The position numbers and the translations under genes are program-made. Below the pieces are notes generated by a model, which saw only the letters and a list, made by a program, of their open reading frames with translations, was not told where the DNA came from and did no database searches. From Aureobasidium sp. EXF-3400 (Eukaryota > Ascomycota > Dothideomycetes > Dothideales > Saccotheciaceae), in NCBI GenBank assembly GCA_024195585.1, contig SWBL01000149.1:1-64000 (forward strand): DNA of 64,000 bases. The letters run 5' to 3'. Below are positions 35,790 to 46,227 of this stretch, one piece after another. How positions within the stretch are numbered: position 1 is the first letter of the stretch; each line of letters opens with the position of its first letter.

Positions 35790-36448
35790 CTTGGTATGAC
35801 GGACCTTATGGGACCCTGAGAAATTTAGCATCAAAGGCGAGGATGGACAGGGGCGCCGGACGAACAGTGATGAAGGAGTTTGGTGATGACAGAAAAACAA
35901 AAAGAAAACTTGGCGCTGCGAATGATATCTTCTGAGAGCGTCGAAAGCTGATATCAAGACGCGTTCGACAGTGAGTGTGTTGTCAGGGGTTGCTTTTAGG
36001 GGCGGAATCTGTAAGAAAGCTGCGGAGTCTCACAACACATCATCTCCTTCGACCTATGTCTCATGCAGAAACCAAGATACGCTGTTTCTGCCTCAAACAG
36101 TGTAAGAGTTCTGGAAATAGATAAAGATCAGACACGACGTTACAGAATCATTTGTCTCAGAGCCCTGAACAGTCACAAAGATATCTGCTCAACTTGTCTG
36201 ATTATTTCTGCCCGTGTCCGTTTCGTTCTTGCACTTTGCGCAAGCTTCTACGGTTTTGCTCTGTCATAATCAATGGTCTTGTGTATATCACAATCATGAG
36301 TTGGTAAGAATGATGTGCTTGAAAGAAAGTAAATTCGTATGTCTGTTCATCAAACTCCTTGATCTGACATTTCTTTGTCCAAGTTCTTTATCTTGGACCA
36401 CATCTTGCTCTTTCGCAAAACCACCATCATCTCAAACTTCCATTTACA
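35790..36448. other. Intergenic 35790-36448
   Basis: Leader of the coiled-coil gene and 3' flank of the membrane protein gene. No supported feature. Confidence 0.5.
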
Positions 36449-37358
36449 TCAAGAAGCAGGCACTCTCTGCATCAAGGAGAAGGTCTCAACAGCCATGACC
36501 ACGAATCTAGCTGGAGATCCCTCAGGCAACGGGACCAAGACTGCAGTCATGAATCTCAGCAGCTCTCTCATGATCTCCGTTCGGAGTACAGCCTTCTTCT
36601 CCTTGCTCTTTCTCTCCTTTCTTTCTCTTCTCTTGTTGTGCAGGTCTCTCAACTCCTGGGCTTGGAGTTCATTTTCCTCAAGTAACTGCTCAATCCTTGC
36701 TTCTAATGCCTCACAGCAGCATTGAGATGGCATAAGGACGGCTTGTTCGTCGAGATGGTTGACGATAGATGCTTCTCCCGACACAGGAGTATGTTGACCA
36801 AGGGCAGGACTTGACGCACCAGACTGCACGTCGAGCTCGAAACCACTGATTGTGGTGGGACTATCAGCCTCAGGGGCTTGACGAGGAGCAAAAGGTGCAG
36901 TTGTCCTCATGCGAGCAGTCAGAGTGGACATAGGAGTAGGGTAGATTCTGAATAGCTGTTCAAAGGATTAGCAAAGGATTTCAATGGAGAGTGCAGGTCC
37001 GTACTTCTCCCATGTGCATTCCAACAGCTGACATGATGCCCAGAGGCACAGTGGTAGATACCATGTTGATGTCGAAGTCGAATTTTTGATGTTCGTCTAG
37101 AGATACTGATTGCTTGACGAGTGTGGGCTTTGTGGACACACTCAAAAGGTAGAAAAGTAGAGCTACGGCGCAGAGAACCACGATGTACCCCGTACACATC
37201 ATCGACCAGGCAGCAATGCCAGCATCACTGACGCTACAACAAGCATAGACCGCTCTCGGTGGCACGATGCCCCTGACAGGCCATTCTGATGGTATAAAGT
37301 TGATACAGCAGGCTCTTTCACGTACCCAGCAAACATTGAGGATCCTTTCGTCACTCAT
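36449..37358 (-). CDS. Membrane protein with C-terminal EGSPA motif, paralogue 1
   Basis: Exons 37358-37005 and 36955-36449 joined by a 49-nt phase-0 intron (GTACGG donor, GCTAATC branch, AACAG acceptor), 286 aa. One strong membrane helix lies at about residues 55-78 (SMMCTGYIVVLCAVALLFYLL). The N-terminus is Cys-rich (ACCINF, YACCSVSD). The C-terminal half has a coiled coil (ALEARIEQLLEENELQAQEL) and then a segment around PLPEGSPARFVVMAVE. The neighbouring gene at 38275-39043 ends with a similar PFKEGSPAKIIMHTTD segment, so the two appear related. Function unknown; location in a membrane is inferred from the helix. Confidence 0.7.
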
Positions 37359-38274
37359 CTACTACTGCAGGTCGTAGCTCACCACCAGTCTTGTAGGGCG
37401 TGATGATTTGATATGATTATCCCTGGATACTATCACAATACCACGCCAACACTTGTCACGATCTGGAGCATTGCGTGTATTGCTTGTCAATGAGTGGTCG
37501 ACAGTGATTCCTTTGGTATGTCTGTGCTGCTAGTAGCCAGTATCTCCGATAGGATGAGCTATCAATACCTCACAGTTCAATTGCAAGATGTCATTTGATT
37601 TGGAAGCGGTGCCAGCGTATGGTCGATGAGTATTAGCATCACACGTGATTGGACCCCTAGCGTGTCACCGCCGCCAACTTTCTTTCACTCGAGTAAATGT
37701 CAAGTCCCCTTCACTCGCGTTCGAGAGTAGATAAACCACGGAATATGTTTATCCTCTGTAGCGGTCCGTTGGCGCAATGGTTTACCATCCGCGTCATATC
37801 CTGGGTTCGATCCCCGGGCGAGGCAGCTATACCTGTACGTTTCGTCTTATCAATTGACCCGTGACCCGCTCGGAGCGGAATAAAGGCTGTTGGTAAGACG
37901 CTGTGGGAGGTCCTTTTTTTGCTGTTTATATCTTCTGTACTGAACCTTTTAGTACATTTTGACCCTAGGCTACGGTAGTTTTGAATATTGAGGTTGTCTC
38001 TTTGGGTCAGTCATGACTTCCCTCAGCGCTTTCTACTGATGTAGAAAGCCCAAACATCCGGACATCTGTCTAGAGTCAAGATACAGAGATAGTATTGCAG
38101 AGCCAAATTGAGTGAAGATGTTAAACCAATCTGCGCATAGACAAGAGCCACCACCATAATCCAGATACCAAATATCTCTTATGGCAACCTTGCAACTTCC
38201 AAGCTCTCAATGGCCATCATCAACAAAAGAAAGCCCATCTCACTGTACAACCACAAAGAAAACCCCTCCCTCAC
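37359..38274. other. Intergenic 37359-38274 with a tRNA-like element
   Basis: Contains a truncated tRNA-like sequence at 37763-37825. Otherwise only short frames. Confidence 0.5.
37763..37825 (+). other. Truncated tRNA-like element (tRNA-Met-like), probably a relic
   Basis: A-box TGGCGCAATGG and B-box GGTTCGATCCC are intact, the T-arm pairs well, and TCATA followed by TCCTGGGTTCGATCCC resembles elongator tRNA-Met around and after the anticodon. The total is only 63 nt, so the anticodon stem is missing, the acceptor stem mispairs at several positions and no T-run follows. A functional nuclear tRNA is unlikely. Confidence 0.4.
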
Positions 38275-39043
38275 TCAAGCTCTCGCAATCTTCCACCAGG
38301 TAGCAATGGCCACAACCATAGCCCAAAGATGCACCAGGATCCAAGCATACGATGCCTTGAACCAAGCCAGAGACATCACCGGCATGCTTCTCCTCTTCCT
38401 TTCCTGAAGTAGAACGTCTGTAGTGTGCATGATAATTTTGGCAGGAGAACCCTCCTTGAATGGAGACACCATAATTGATACTCCAAGGAGCATGGCAGCT
38501 CCCATCGTGAGCTTAGAGCTGCCAGTGTGTTGGTTTGTACTTTGCTTCATGACTTCTTGGAGTATGGAAGTCGGTTTGGAGTCTTTGTGATGGGTCGCCA
38601 GAGTTTGCTTGATGATGTGGCTAGGTCGAATGTGTGTCAGGAAGGGAGAGATAGACTAGAGGACAAAGACATCAGTATGCTGTAGAGAAGATGGTGGAAT
38701 TTGGAGCTTACTGGTCTCTTGATCAACGCGCCGGCAACTGCAGATGTTCGTTTCAACCACGCCATGCTGAGAAACAGCAGAATACTACATCAAGGGTCAG
38801 CTCTGAGGGCCTGACGCCATCGTAATCATACAACTTTCTGGTCGGAACTTGTGATATGGATGCCGTAATAATGTTTGAGACACTTGCAAGATAGCGGAAC
38901 TTCAAAGCACTGCAAAAGCAAAACCAGAAGGTCGTAGTTGTCGTGAAGTTTGCAAACGAAAAGAGACAGAACAGAAGAAGCATTCTCACAAAGTGATATA
39001 CTCCCTCATCGTAGTACCAGACATTCAAATCCCAGTCTTCCAT
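38275..39043 (-). CDS. Membrane protein with EGSPA motif, paralogue 2 (three exons)
   Basis: Exons 39043-38832, 38766-38712 and 38655-38275 join through introns of 65 nt (phase 2, GCTGACC branch, TTTCTCAG acceptor) and 56 nt (GTAAGC donor, CTCTAG acceptor), giving 215 aa. The start MEDWDLNVW resembles the MSDERILNV start of the neighbour. Hydrophobic helices occur at about residues 21-45 and near the C-terminus (YAWILVHLWAMVVAIATWW). The PFKEGSPAKIIMHTTDVL segment matches the neighbour's PLPEGSPARFVVM. A shorter model starting at 38765 is possible if the first exon is untranslated. Function unknown. Confidence 0.6.
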
Positions 39044-39766
39044 CCAGTATCAACAACCCAGAGAAAGGGATGAGGTCAAGAAACTGGCAGCAACAGTATG
39101 GCACTGTCCTCTGTACCACTCAGACGTCAAGAGGCGGCCTACGGTCTTGCAAGCCCATCAATGGTGCAATCACAGTAAATCCAGCATCTTTCCAGGAGTA
39201 GAATTATGGTTGGTCGAAGGGTGGAAGATTGGTTGGTCAGAGTTCTGACCGCTTCCACTTTCAGGGGCACTCGTGGCCGCGAATGTTGGGTGCGGAACAT
39301 ACTCCGACACAATCCAATAGGCTGGAAGATCAACTGCCAGAACTGGGCTGCTATTGCAAGATCTTTGGCATCAATATTGTTTGCTACCATGTTCGTTGAT
39401 ACTTGTGGTTGCTGCTGTGGGTTCCCCTTTTGGGATTGACAGCACGTTGACAGCAGACACGTCTGTCAGTATGCAATCGCGGAGTCACTCGTTGCATTGA
39501 GATAGTCACGATAGTGAACGCCTATTAAAGCGAGGATGAAGACTTCTTGGTTGGAAGAGGAATGTATTTTGAGGTCCGATTAGTAATATTCCTGTCGATA
39601 CATGCTACGTTGCTCTCCTTTGTGTCCTTCAGATCACCTCCCTGGTACCCGACCCCAAATTTGCTACCTGACCAAGGCGGTTTAAAGTCAGACGAGTATC
39701 TCAACGAGCTCTGTGACCTCACTCTGCAACAAAGGAGGACAGAGATGCAACGTGATTATCCACAAG
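39044..39766. other. Intergenic 39044-39766
   Basis: No supported gene; frames up to 80 codons on both strands lack motifs and splice continuity. Confidence 0.5.
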
Positions 39767-40759
39767 CTACATATCCTGATCGTACTCAACGATAACATAA
39801 CGGGAAGCCCAAGTGAAGGCATCATCACAATCCTCCAAATTCGATACAGATTCTGCAGTGACGGTATCTTGCACAGTCGAGGGAGTGTTGAGGCCAGGAT
39901 CATACTCAGTACTGGCCCTGGAACCATAGTTGTTTGTGGCTTCGTCAAGCGGATGTTCAGTCTGATCATGAGCAGCCTTGTCGAGTGAAGCTATAAGCTT
40001 GTCGATCGCGACATGAAGGCTATTCTCGGATGTTTTGCGGGCCTCGACGGCGAGAGTGAGGTTTTCAACACCGGAAGCAAGTCTCTCGAGAGTGTTGATG
40101 AGGTTTTCGGTTGTCGGATCGACGGTGGCAGAGGTGTTGCTGACTCCATCGGCGAGGGCGTTGTGCTCTGGCGACATGGTAGCGGTAAGGTCGGGTCTCT
40201 GAGCGTGACTGCTGTCGATAGAGAGATGTGCTACAGGACGCTGGTCCATGGACAAATCAACAAGAGCAGTGTTGGCAGAACGTCTCGCCTCTTCAAAGTG
40301 GCAGCAAGCTTGCCAGCGGCCTTCGAGACAGCGCAGAAGGATAATCTTTGCATCCTTGGCGATATCGTAGCTAAGTTGTACTTGCTGTATATTGTCTTCG
40401 TTGTCGATGTACAGTGCGTAAGTGTCCTTGTATCTTCGTCCCCAGATGTTCATGATATCGACAAGGTCACCATCATTCAGGATACGGCTCTCATCATTGA
40501 ATCTAGAGTACTGCCAGTGGAGTTCCTGTAGAACGTTGAAGTAGCGTTTTTCGAGGGTGCCGGAAGACCAGATCAGGGGGCGATTGACCTCTGGCTCAGT
40601 GGCCATTGCCATGGCAAGAGCGTAGAGTCCACACTCGAGAGCTGGTCCTGATGTCAGCTAACATCCTCCAGTCATGGTGCCCATCAACATACTGCTTCCT
40701 GGTGCATCGAGCCATTTGCCGCCTTGGACATAGTCGTTAGTTCTGGGTTCGATAGGCAT
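39767..40759 (-). CDS. Putative OTU/papain-fold-like orphan, paralogue A
   Basis: Exons 40759-40693 and 40641-39767 join by a 51-nt phase-1 intron (GTATGT donor, GCTGACA branch, CCAG acceptor), 313 aa. The splice creates STLECGLYALAMAM at residues 22-35, like the Cys-Gly-x-Tyr-Ala-Leu patch around the catalytic cysteine of OTU and other papain-fold peptidases. Later NDGDLVDIMNIWGRR and AKIILLRCLEGRWQACCHF occur in the order expected for such a fold, but the usual final His-Trp/Tyr pair is replaced by Arg-Trp. The C-terminal half is Ser/Thr/Asp-rich with one helix. The neighbour at 41517-42724 is a clear paralogue with the intron at the same place and phase. The peptidase link is inference. 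Confidence 0.65.
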
Positions 40760-41516
40760 GGTTGCTTGAGATATCGAGGGATAGATTGTGAGATCTGTGA
40801 TATGACCTAAGAAATCTCTTGATGTTTTGTTTGAAGGGAAAGAATGGGTTGCGAAATTTGTGGAAGGTGTGCTGACTACAAACAACAAGCCAAGCCATCC
40901 GTTTGTCGACCCCCCTCCACGCCACCCCTAAATCACAACCATTCCCCCAAACAGCAACCTTAGACTACCCTCCCAAGTGAGACAAAACATTCCAGATCAT
41001 CATCATCGAAGCAATTCATCAGTAGCTGTACGATCTCGCACCACAAACCAAAAACTGCAAAAAAGAAATGTCCGCCTCAGAGGGTCGAACCCAGAGTACT
41101 TACTCGCTATGTGTTCTGTGTTTCAGGGCCGACCCGGCGTAGGTTGCCGCAGTCTTCCCCTACACCACTGAACACATCTTATCCGCGGAAGTGAGGTTAA
41201 TATATACTCTCACTGTCTGGTTATCGAATTGTGGACTTGGACGTGCTGGTTTGGAAGGTGATTCAGGGGTAATTCTCCAGCTCAGCCTTCTTATCTTTAT
41301 ACATGTTGGATGTGTGGAAGCCAGAATGGTGATATGGTTAGACTGAGATCGGACACGAATGGTCTTGGGAGTATTGCTATGAGACAGAGATGAGATTGAC
41401 TTGTGTTCGTATGTACCCCTCCTCAAATGCTTGGGATACGTTCTTGACTGATGATACACTGACCCCTCTGGTTCCGTTCGATCCACCTACTCTCCATCAG
41501 AATCACTGCAGGAATC
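40760..41516. other. Intergenic 40760-41516 with a tRNA-like element
   Basis: Between the two paralogues. Contains the B-box element at 41070-41180. No supported protein gene. Confidence 0.5.
41070..41180 (-). other. tRNA-like sequence with B-box and T-run, possibly decayed
   Basis: On the minus strand a TGGTGTAGGGG A-box-like sequence, a GAGTA/TACTC hairpin like a long variable arm, a GGTTCGACCC B-box and a terminal CTTTTTT occur in the order of a class II tRNA gene. The acceptor stem cannot be closed and no anticodon loop with a T before the anticodon is evident. A decayed Ser/Leu-type tRNA or an intron-bearing gene that I failed to fold. Confidence 0.3.
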
Positions 41517-42724
41517 TTAGCGATCCTGAGCAGCATATTCGGCGGCTATGGCCTGGGCCTCCTCACGCTTTTTCTGCTTAGTGTCTCCATCCTCCCTCTG
41601 TTTCGCATCCTCGTCGTGTTCCTGCTTAGTATCTTTGTCCTGTTCTTGCTTGTGGTCCTCATCCTGTTTCTGCTTGACATCTTCACCTTCGTTCTGCTTA
41701 GCTTCTTCTTCTTCTCCTTTCTCTCCAGCAATTCTGAACCCGTTCTGCTTAGTGTGTGCTTCTAGTTCTTGGTGAAGACGCTCTTGCCACTTGGTGTTAA
41801 AGACGTCCTTTTCTTCGTCGGTGGCGCCATCGCGAATAACTCTGGTAATATCGAGCGCTGTTTTTCCGAGCTTCACAAGTTTCAAGAAGAAACTGTGTTT
41901 TCTCGGTCGTAGGGCTACATCGTGTGAGAGACCAAGTACCGCTATCCAACAGCATAGCGTGCGGATGGAGGTGACAGGATGTATCGAGTACTTGCGGGTG
42001 AATTTGGTCATTGACTCGATCGCTCTTTGATCCGTAGTGTCTGTGCTGGGTGCTGGATCTTCGGTCAAGTCATCGACCAGCGCTTCGGTCTTGGTTACAG
42101 GTTCGATGTCTATCTGTGAGATGGCGGACATGGCATTGGATGGTTGCAGGCTGCTAGCAGATCGGACTGGAACCTGGAAATAGCCGCAGCCCTCCCAACG
42201 GTCATTGTTGAGGCGGATGTAGACAGGATTGAGCATCTGACTCGAATACGCCACTATCGGATATGAACTCCCATCTGATCGAACGAACATGACTTCCGTC
42301 TTGGTGGTGGCTTCCATGTTCCAGGCTATGATGAGTCGACATATCATGCTGGGCTCTAGATGGCTTTGAGGGTCGAAAACGACTCTTCTCAACTTCTCAT
42401 ATTCGAGCATCTCCGTATTGCACAACGACTTCAGCGAATCATAAGCGATACTCTCTGCGCTCAAGAGTGACCAATTCAGAGGCCGTGTGTTGTGAGATTT
42501 GGTGGTTATACCGATGGCTAACGCGTAAAGAGCACTCTCGAGGTCTGACACAAATCAGTTACGACCACATCATAGATAGAGGATGTCCGCTTACTGGTTC
42601 CTGGGGTGGGTATGAATCTCATGCCCGAGGGCACTTCTATGTTGCCACCAGGAGCTGAGTAATAGTGGTTCAGACGGGATCTCGAAGACTTCTGCGTATT
42701 CGCTCCTCCTGTGGTTGCCGACAT
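41517..42724 (-). CDS. Putative OTU/papain-fold-like orphan, paralogue B, with charged repeats
   Basis: Exons 42724-42595 and 42544-41517 join by a 50-nt phase-1 intron (GTAAGC donor, ACTGAT branch, GTCAG acceptor), 385 aa. The segment NLESALYALAIGIT aligns with ECGLYALAMAM of paralogue A, but Cys-Gly is replaced by Ser-Ala, so peptidase activity is not expected. PVYIRLNNDRWEGCGYF corresponds to the last strand of the fold. The middle contains a hydrophobic patch (IRTLCCWIAVLGLSHDVAL). The C-terminal 90 residues hold about five KQxxDED-type charged repeats of roughly nine residues, likely an extended or single-helix tail. Function unknown. Confidence 0.65.
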
Positions 42725-43065
42725 GATTTGATGGTCGAGCGAAGATCGAGTAACAGATACAAGGATTGATGTTGGTGTTGATGTTAGTGTCGGAAGGTAA
42801 ACACACCAGTGTGGTGAAAGGCAAAGGCGATTGTGAAAGTCAAGAAACCGGCTGCGCAAACAAAGCGAAACCAAGTGACTCTTGAGATTTGATGCCTCTG
42901 TCGGAGTCAATGGAGTGAATTCGTAAAGTGAATGTTCCAAGCGTACATTCGCTCAACACTCCCGTGTACAGCCTGGTCCCAGAGATAGTTGTGATTCCAC
43001 TCAGGGAGTCAGATCATAGCACCGTCCAGCAGTCGAACCTAGGAGCTAGATTTGAAGAACCGCAA
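42725..43065. other. Intergenic 42725-43065
   Basis: Leader of paralogue B and 3' flank of the next minus-strand gene. Nothing else seen. Confidence 0.5.
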
Positions 43066-43950
43066 TTACAGCTCAATACGTCTCGGCTGCTGTCCATCAG
43101 ACAACCCTCCATCCAGCATCCTCGCTCCCTCACCACTCACAAGTTCACCACCAATCTCACTGCAAACCCGTCCCCAAGACCACCCTTCTTCATACGCACG
43201 ATCAAGCACTTTCTGCGTCTTCTCCCTCCACATCCCCTTCTTTCTTACAAACTCCTCAGCATCGAAGTTCTCACACGCGATTTCCAAGTTTGCAGCCTCA
43301 ACATTCCAACCCGCAGTTATATAGACCTCTTTCAAAGTGCGCTGTACCAGCTGTGCCTGATATTGCACCAAAACATCTGCATCTCTTCCCGCATCGTTGA
43401 GTTCAGCGTCCTCAGGTTCTTCAACAAGCCTATCGTCAAAAGGAAGCCAGTGCAATTCAATCAACTTCCTAATCCAAGGGTCCAAGATCTCATCCACTGC
43501 TTTCGCATCTTCCGACGCAAAAAGGTCGCTAATTTCTCCAATGGCCAAATCTGCATGTTTGCCAAAAGGCTGCCAAGGCAGAAGAGTTTGAGTAATGGTA
43601 TCGTATATGAGAGACGTGCCGTAGATGTTTGGATTAGTCAAGACAAATGCTGAGCCGGGTATCTCAGCCTCATCCTGCAGAGTCGGCCGCCTCGACCACT
43701 CCACATTTTCATCAGTGTAAAAAACCGGTAACGTGCCATCAGGAAGAATTGGTTGTGCGTCCAGAGAATCCGATAATTGAGGGAGTCGTTGAATCAGAGC
43801 TAACGCATCCTCCGAAAGTCCAGCTTTTCTTGCTGCAGAGATGTTGATGTTGGTTGGGGGGAAATGGATGTCGGAAGCGTCAATGTAACAGAGGGCAGCA
43901 AGTGTTTGGTAGAAAATGTTTAGTTTTTGGATAAGAGGTTCGTGTGTCAT
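43066..43950 (-). CDS. Fungal conserved-type hypothetical protein
   Basis: Intronless, 294 aa. It starts MTHEPLIQKLNIFYQTLAAL and looks globular throughout, with many aromatic and Trp residues (LPWQPFGKHADLAI, LHWLPFDDRLVEEPED). A helical C-terminal third ends in VRKKGMWREKTQKVLDRAYE and a Gly-rich tail. No transmembrane segment or signal. The mix of helices and absence of low complexity suggest a folded cytosolic or nuclear protein, but I recognise no named domain. Confidence 0.8.
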   Translation of the reverse strand: MTHEPLIQKLNIFYQTLAALCYIDASDIHFPPTNINISAARKAGLSEDALALIQRLPQLSDSLDAQPILPDGTLPVFYTDENVEWSRRPTLQDEAEIPGSAFVLTNPNIYGTSLIYDTITQTLLPWQPFGKHADLAIGEISDLFASEDAKAVDEILDPWIRKLIELHWLPFDDRLVEEPEDAELNDAGRDADVLVQYQAQLVQRTLKEVYITAGWNVEAANLEIACENFDAEEFVRKKGMWREKTQKVLDRAYEEGWSWGRVCSEIGGELVSGEGARMLDGGLSDGQQPRRIEL

Positions 43951-44433
43951 TTTGAGTTGAGTACAAAGTATGTGTTGAAGTCTAGGTGGCAGGTGCGAGT
44001 TGGAACGGGTATAACAAACATCGGCACATCTGCAGCCGAGGGGCCATCATCCTACGAGTCATGGCCGTGCTTTGCTGAGAATGTTGTAGCTACATCTGTT
44101 GATAATTCACTTTATAATCATAAGTAACAAGTAGCCAAAGAGAAACCGACATCTGCAAAGAAAATAGGCAAGTGTAGGTTTGCCTTTGCTGGCTGACACA
44201 TGAGCCCCTCTCTGCCGAAGAAGGAAGTCAGGAGCAATGATTATTGATATAAGATATCTACCCAAAAAGGTAGTCGGTAGAAGCGAATAGAAGAACACTC
44301 TTACACCCACACTTGCCCGGTTGCTCGTTGCCCTCCAACCCGTACCAGTACACGCTTATGACCCTCGCAACGCCTACGACCCTCACAACCAAAAGTATAC
44401 CAGAACCCCGAGAAGCAAGAACGTATAACCACA
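43951..44433. other. Intergenic 43951-44433
   Basis: No supported feature. Overlapping frames of 60-85 codons without motifs. Confidence 0.5.
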
Positions 44434-46227
44434 TCACCTCCACGGACTACTCCCCTCTTGACCTAAACTTGCACTCTCAAACTCCATCTCCCAATCATCA
44501 ACCTCAGCAAACTTCTCCCTCGCTTTCCTCAGCTCATCAGAAATCTTCTCATTCGAGTTGTTGCCCTTGATAGTATCAAGGCTCGTATCCGCCGTTTCGT
44601 CTGCTTCGACCTCATCACTATTGAGTTCAGACAGACTCGACGAGCCAGACGAGATGTGAACGGGATCATTCTCTTTATCGTTGCGAGTGTATGTTCGTGA
44701 TGTTCTTTTCGCTGTCGCTGCTGGCTTTTTCGACTTGAGAGGCGCGACTTTCTTGGTTGCAGCAGGCTTTTTCGTCTTTGCCTTTTTGCGTTTCTCGTCT
44801 TCGAAGGCTGAGGAAGAAGCTTCCTGGGCTGATGAGGAGGTAAAGTCGAATTCGTCTTTTCGTTGAGCACGACGTTTTGGAAGCATGGCTCGTAGTGTTG
44901 CTGTTGTCAAGGGCTTGACTTTCTTGGTCTGCTGGCCACCAGCTCGAGCGGATTTACGTATAGCTGAAGGAGAGATGGCAGGTGCTTGACGAGGTTGGGC
45001 GGGAGAGGAGTCGATGGGATCGGGTGGTGGTGAGCTGCTCATAGGGTCTGCATATGTGTCGCTGAACAATATACGTTGTTGTGAAGCTGTTATTGCCAGT
45101 TCTTCGTCATCGTCTTCGGGTGCTGTTGCCGGGATGGTGTCGTGGTCTTCTTGCTCGGCGAAAGAGTGAGAGGGCGAGGGTAATGAAGGAGATGAGCGCT
45201 GGATCTGTATTTCGGACTCATCGATGGCATCTGATTTGCGCTTACGACTCTGCCGTTGTGGAGTCTTGACTGGTGTAGCGCCGTACAAGTCGTCATCAGA
45301 GTTGGGCAACGCTGGCTCTGGTGTTTGTGCCTTCTCCTGCTCTGACATAACCTCGTCCTCATCCTCAACTTCTGGCTCTTGATCCACTTCCATCGGTTGA
45401 CCCTTGGAGACCTGTAGAGGCGTGCCTTCATCATGTGGCGCAAAGTCATCTTCGTCACCCAAACTGCCAAGAGTGAAGTCTGTCGTGTCGTCGATTGTAG
45501 TAGCAGCAAGTTCAGGGTTCTGGACCATCTGCAGCAAACTAGGCTGACGGGCGCGACGTCTGAAGTTCTGCAAGGCGAGGACAGAGGATTCGGCTCCAGG
45601 TGTACTCTGCATCTTGACAGCAGACTGTGGACGCACGACACTAGCGGGCGCCTTTACTGCTGTTCCTGGTACTGATGTGTGTCTGGCTGGCGAAGGTGAT
45701 CGTGGAGCAGGGCGAGCAGGCACCATTGCAGCATCTCCCTGGTTGTTTGTGACCTCGCGGATTGCGCGTTCAACCTGTTGCGACTTGGTCTCGGGTACAG
45801 ATTTTAGTACATGTCCAGCTTTCGTGGCTCTACGCTCTTCCTCCATGCGCTCCTTCAGCTTGGCCATGACCTCTGTGTTTGCCTGAGTAGGCGCAGGCTT
45901 CTTGACGGTTCTCGGAGCACGGCGGCCGAGTGTTGTAGGACGAGGACGAGGTTTTGTGCGTGGTTGGGGTTTCGCATCGCGTGTCGCAGCTTGGTCTTCC
46001 TCCTCTTCTTGCTCTTGCTGTTGCTCTTGCTCTTCTTGTGCGGGTGCATGTTGCTCGGTGGTTGCAGACTTGCGTGACCCTGTACTACGCGCAGCGCTGC
46101 TGATTTCTGATTGCTCTTCTCGTGTCGGTGTCGTTTTTTGCGCACGCGATCGAGTGGCTCTGGTAGGTGGTGTCTTCTCGGCAGACGCGACACGGGCGGC
46201 CGCCTTCGCAGCGCGTTTTGGCGGCAT
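44434..46227 (-). CDS. Large disordered basic nuclear-type protein
   Basis: Intronless, 597 aa. It starts MPPKRAAKAAARVAS and is Ala/Pro/Ser/Lys-rich, almost certainly unstructured for the first 250 residues. A cluster of basic signals suggests the nucleus (QSRKRKSDA, KRRAQRK, KKAKTKKPAATKK). Three better-conserved-looking islands occur: ALQNFRRRARQPSLLQM (about 225-241), KPLTTATLRAMLPKRR (about 440-455) and the C-terminal WEMEFESASLGQEG near the end. Acidic stretches contain SSS and DDDEEL patterns suited to kinase or SUMO-related binding. I suspect a chromosome- or DNA-repair-associated protein but cannot name it. Confidence 0.8.
   Translation of the reverse strand: MPPKRAAKAAARVASAEKTPPTRATRSRAQKTTPTREEQSEISSAARSTGSRKSATTEQHAPAQEEQEQQQEQEEEEDQAATRDAKPQPRTKPRPRPTTLGRRAPRTVKKPAPTQANTEVMAKLKERMEEERRATKAGHVLKSVPETKSQQVERAIREVTNNQGDAAMVPARPAPRSPSPARHTSVPGTAVKAPASVVRPQSAVKMQSTPGAESSVLALQNFRRRARQPSLLQMVQNPELAATTIDDTTDFTLGSLGDEDDFAPHDEGTPLQVSKGQPMEVDQEPEVEDEDEVMSEQEKAQTPEPALPNSDDDLYGATPVKTPQRQSRKRKSDAIDESEIQIQRSSPSLPSPSHSFAEQEDHDTIPATAPEDDDEELAITASQQRILFSDTYADPMSSSPPPDPIDSSPAQPRQAPAISPSAIRKSARAGGQQTKKVKPLTTATLRAMLPKRRAQRKDEFDFTSSSAQEASSSAFEDEKRKKAKTKKPAATKKVAPLKSKKPAATAKRTSRTYTRNDKENDPVHISSGSSSLSELNSDEVEADETADTSLDTIKGNNSNEKISDELRKAREKFAEVDDWEMEFESASLGQEGSSPWR

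Noticed and set aside
38753..39043. Stand-alone 96-aa membrane protein
   Set aside because: A GTATGA donor, GCTGACC branch and TTTCTCAG acceptor join it in phase to the following exons.
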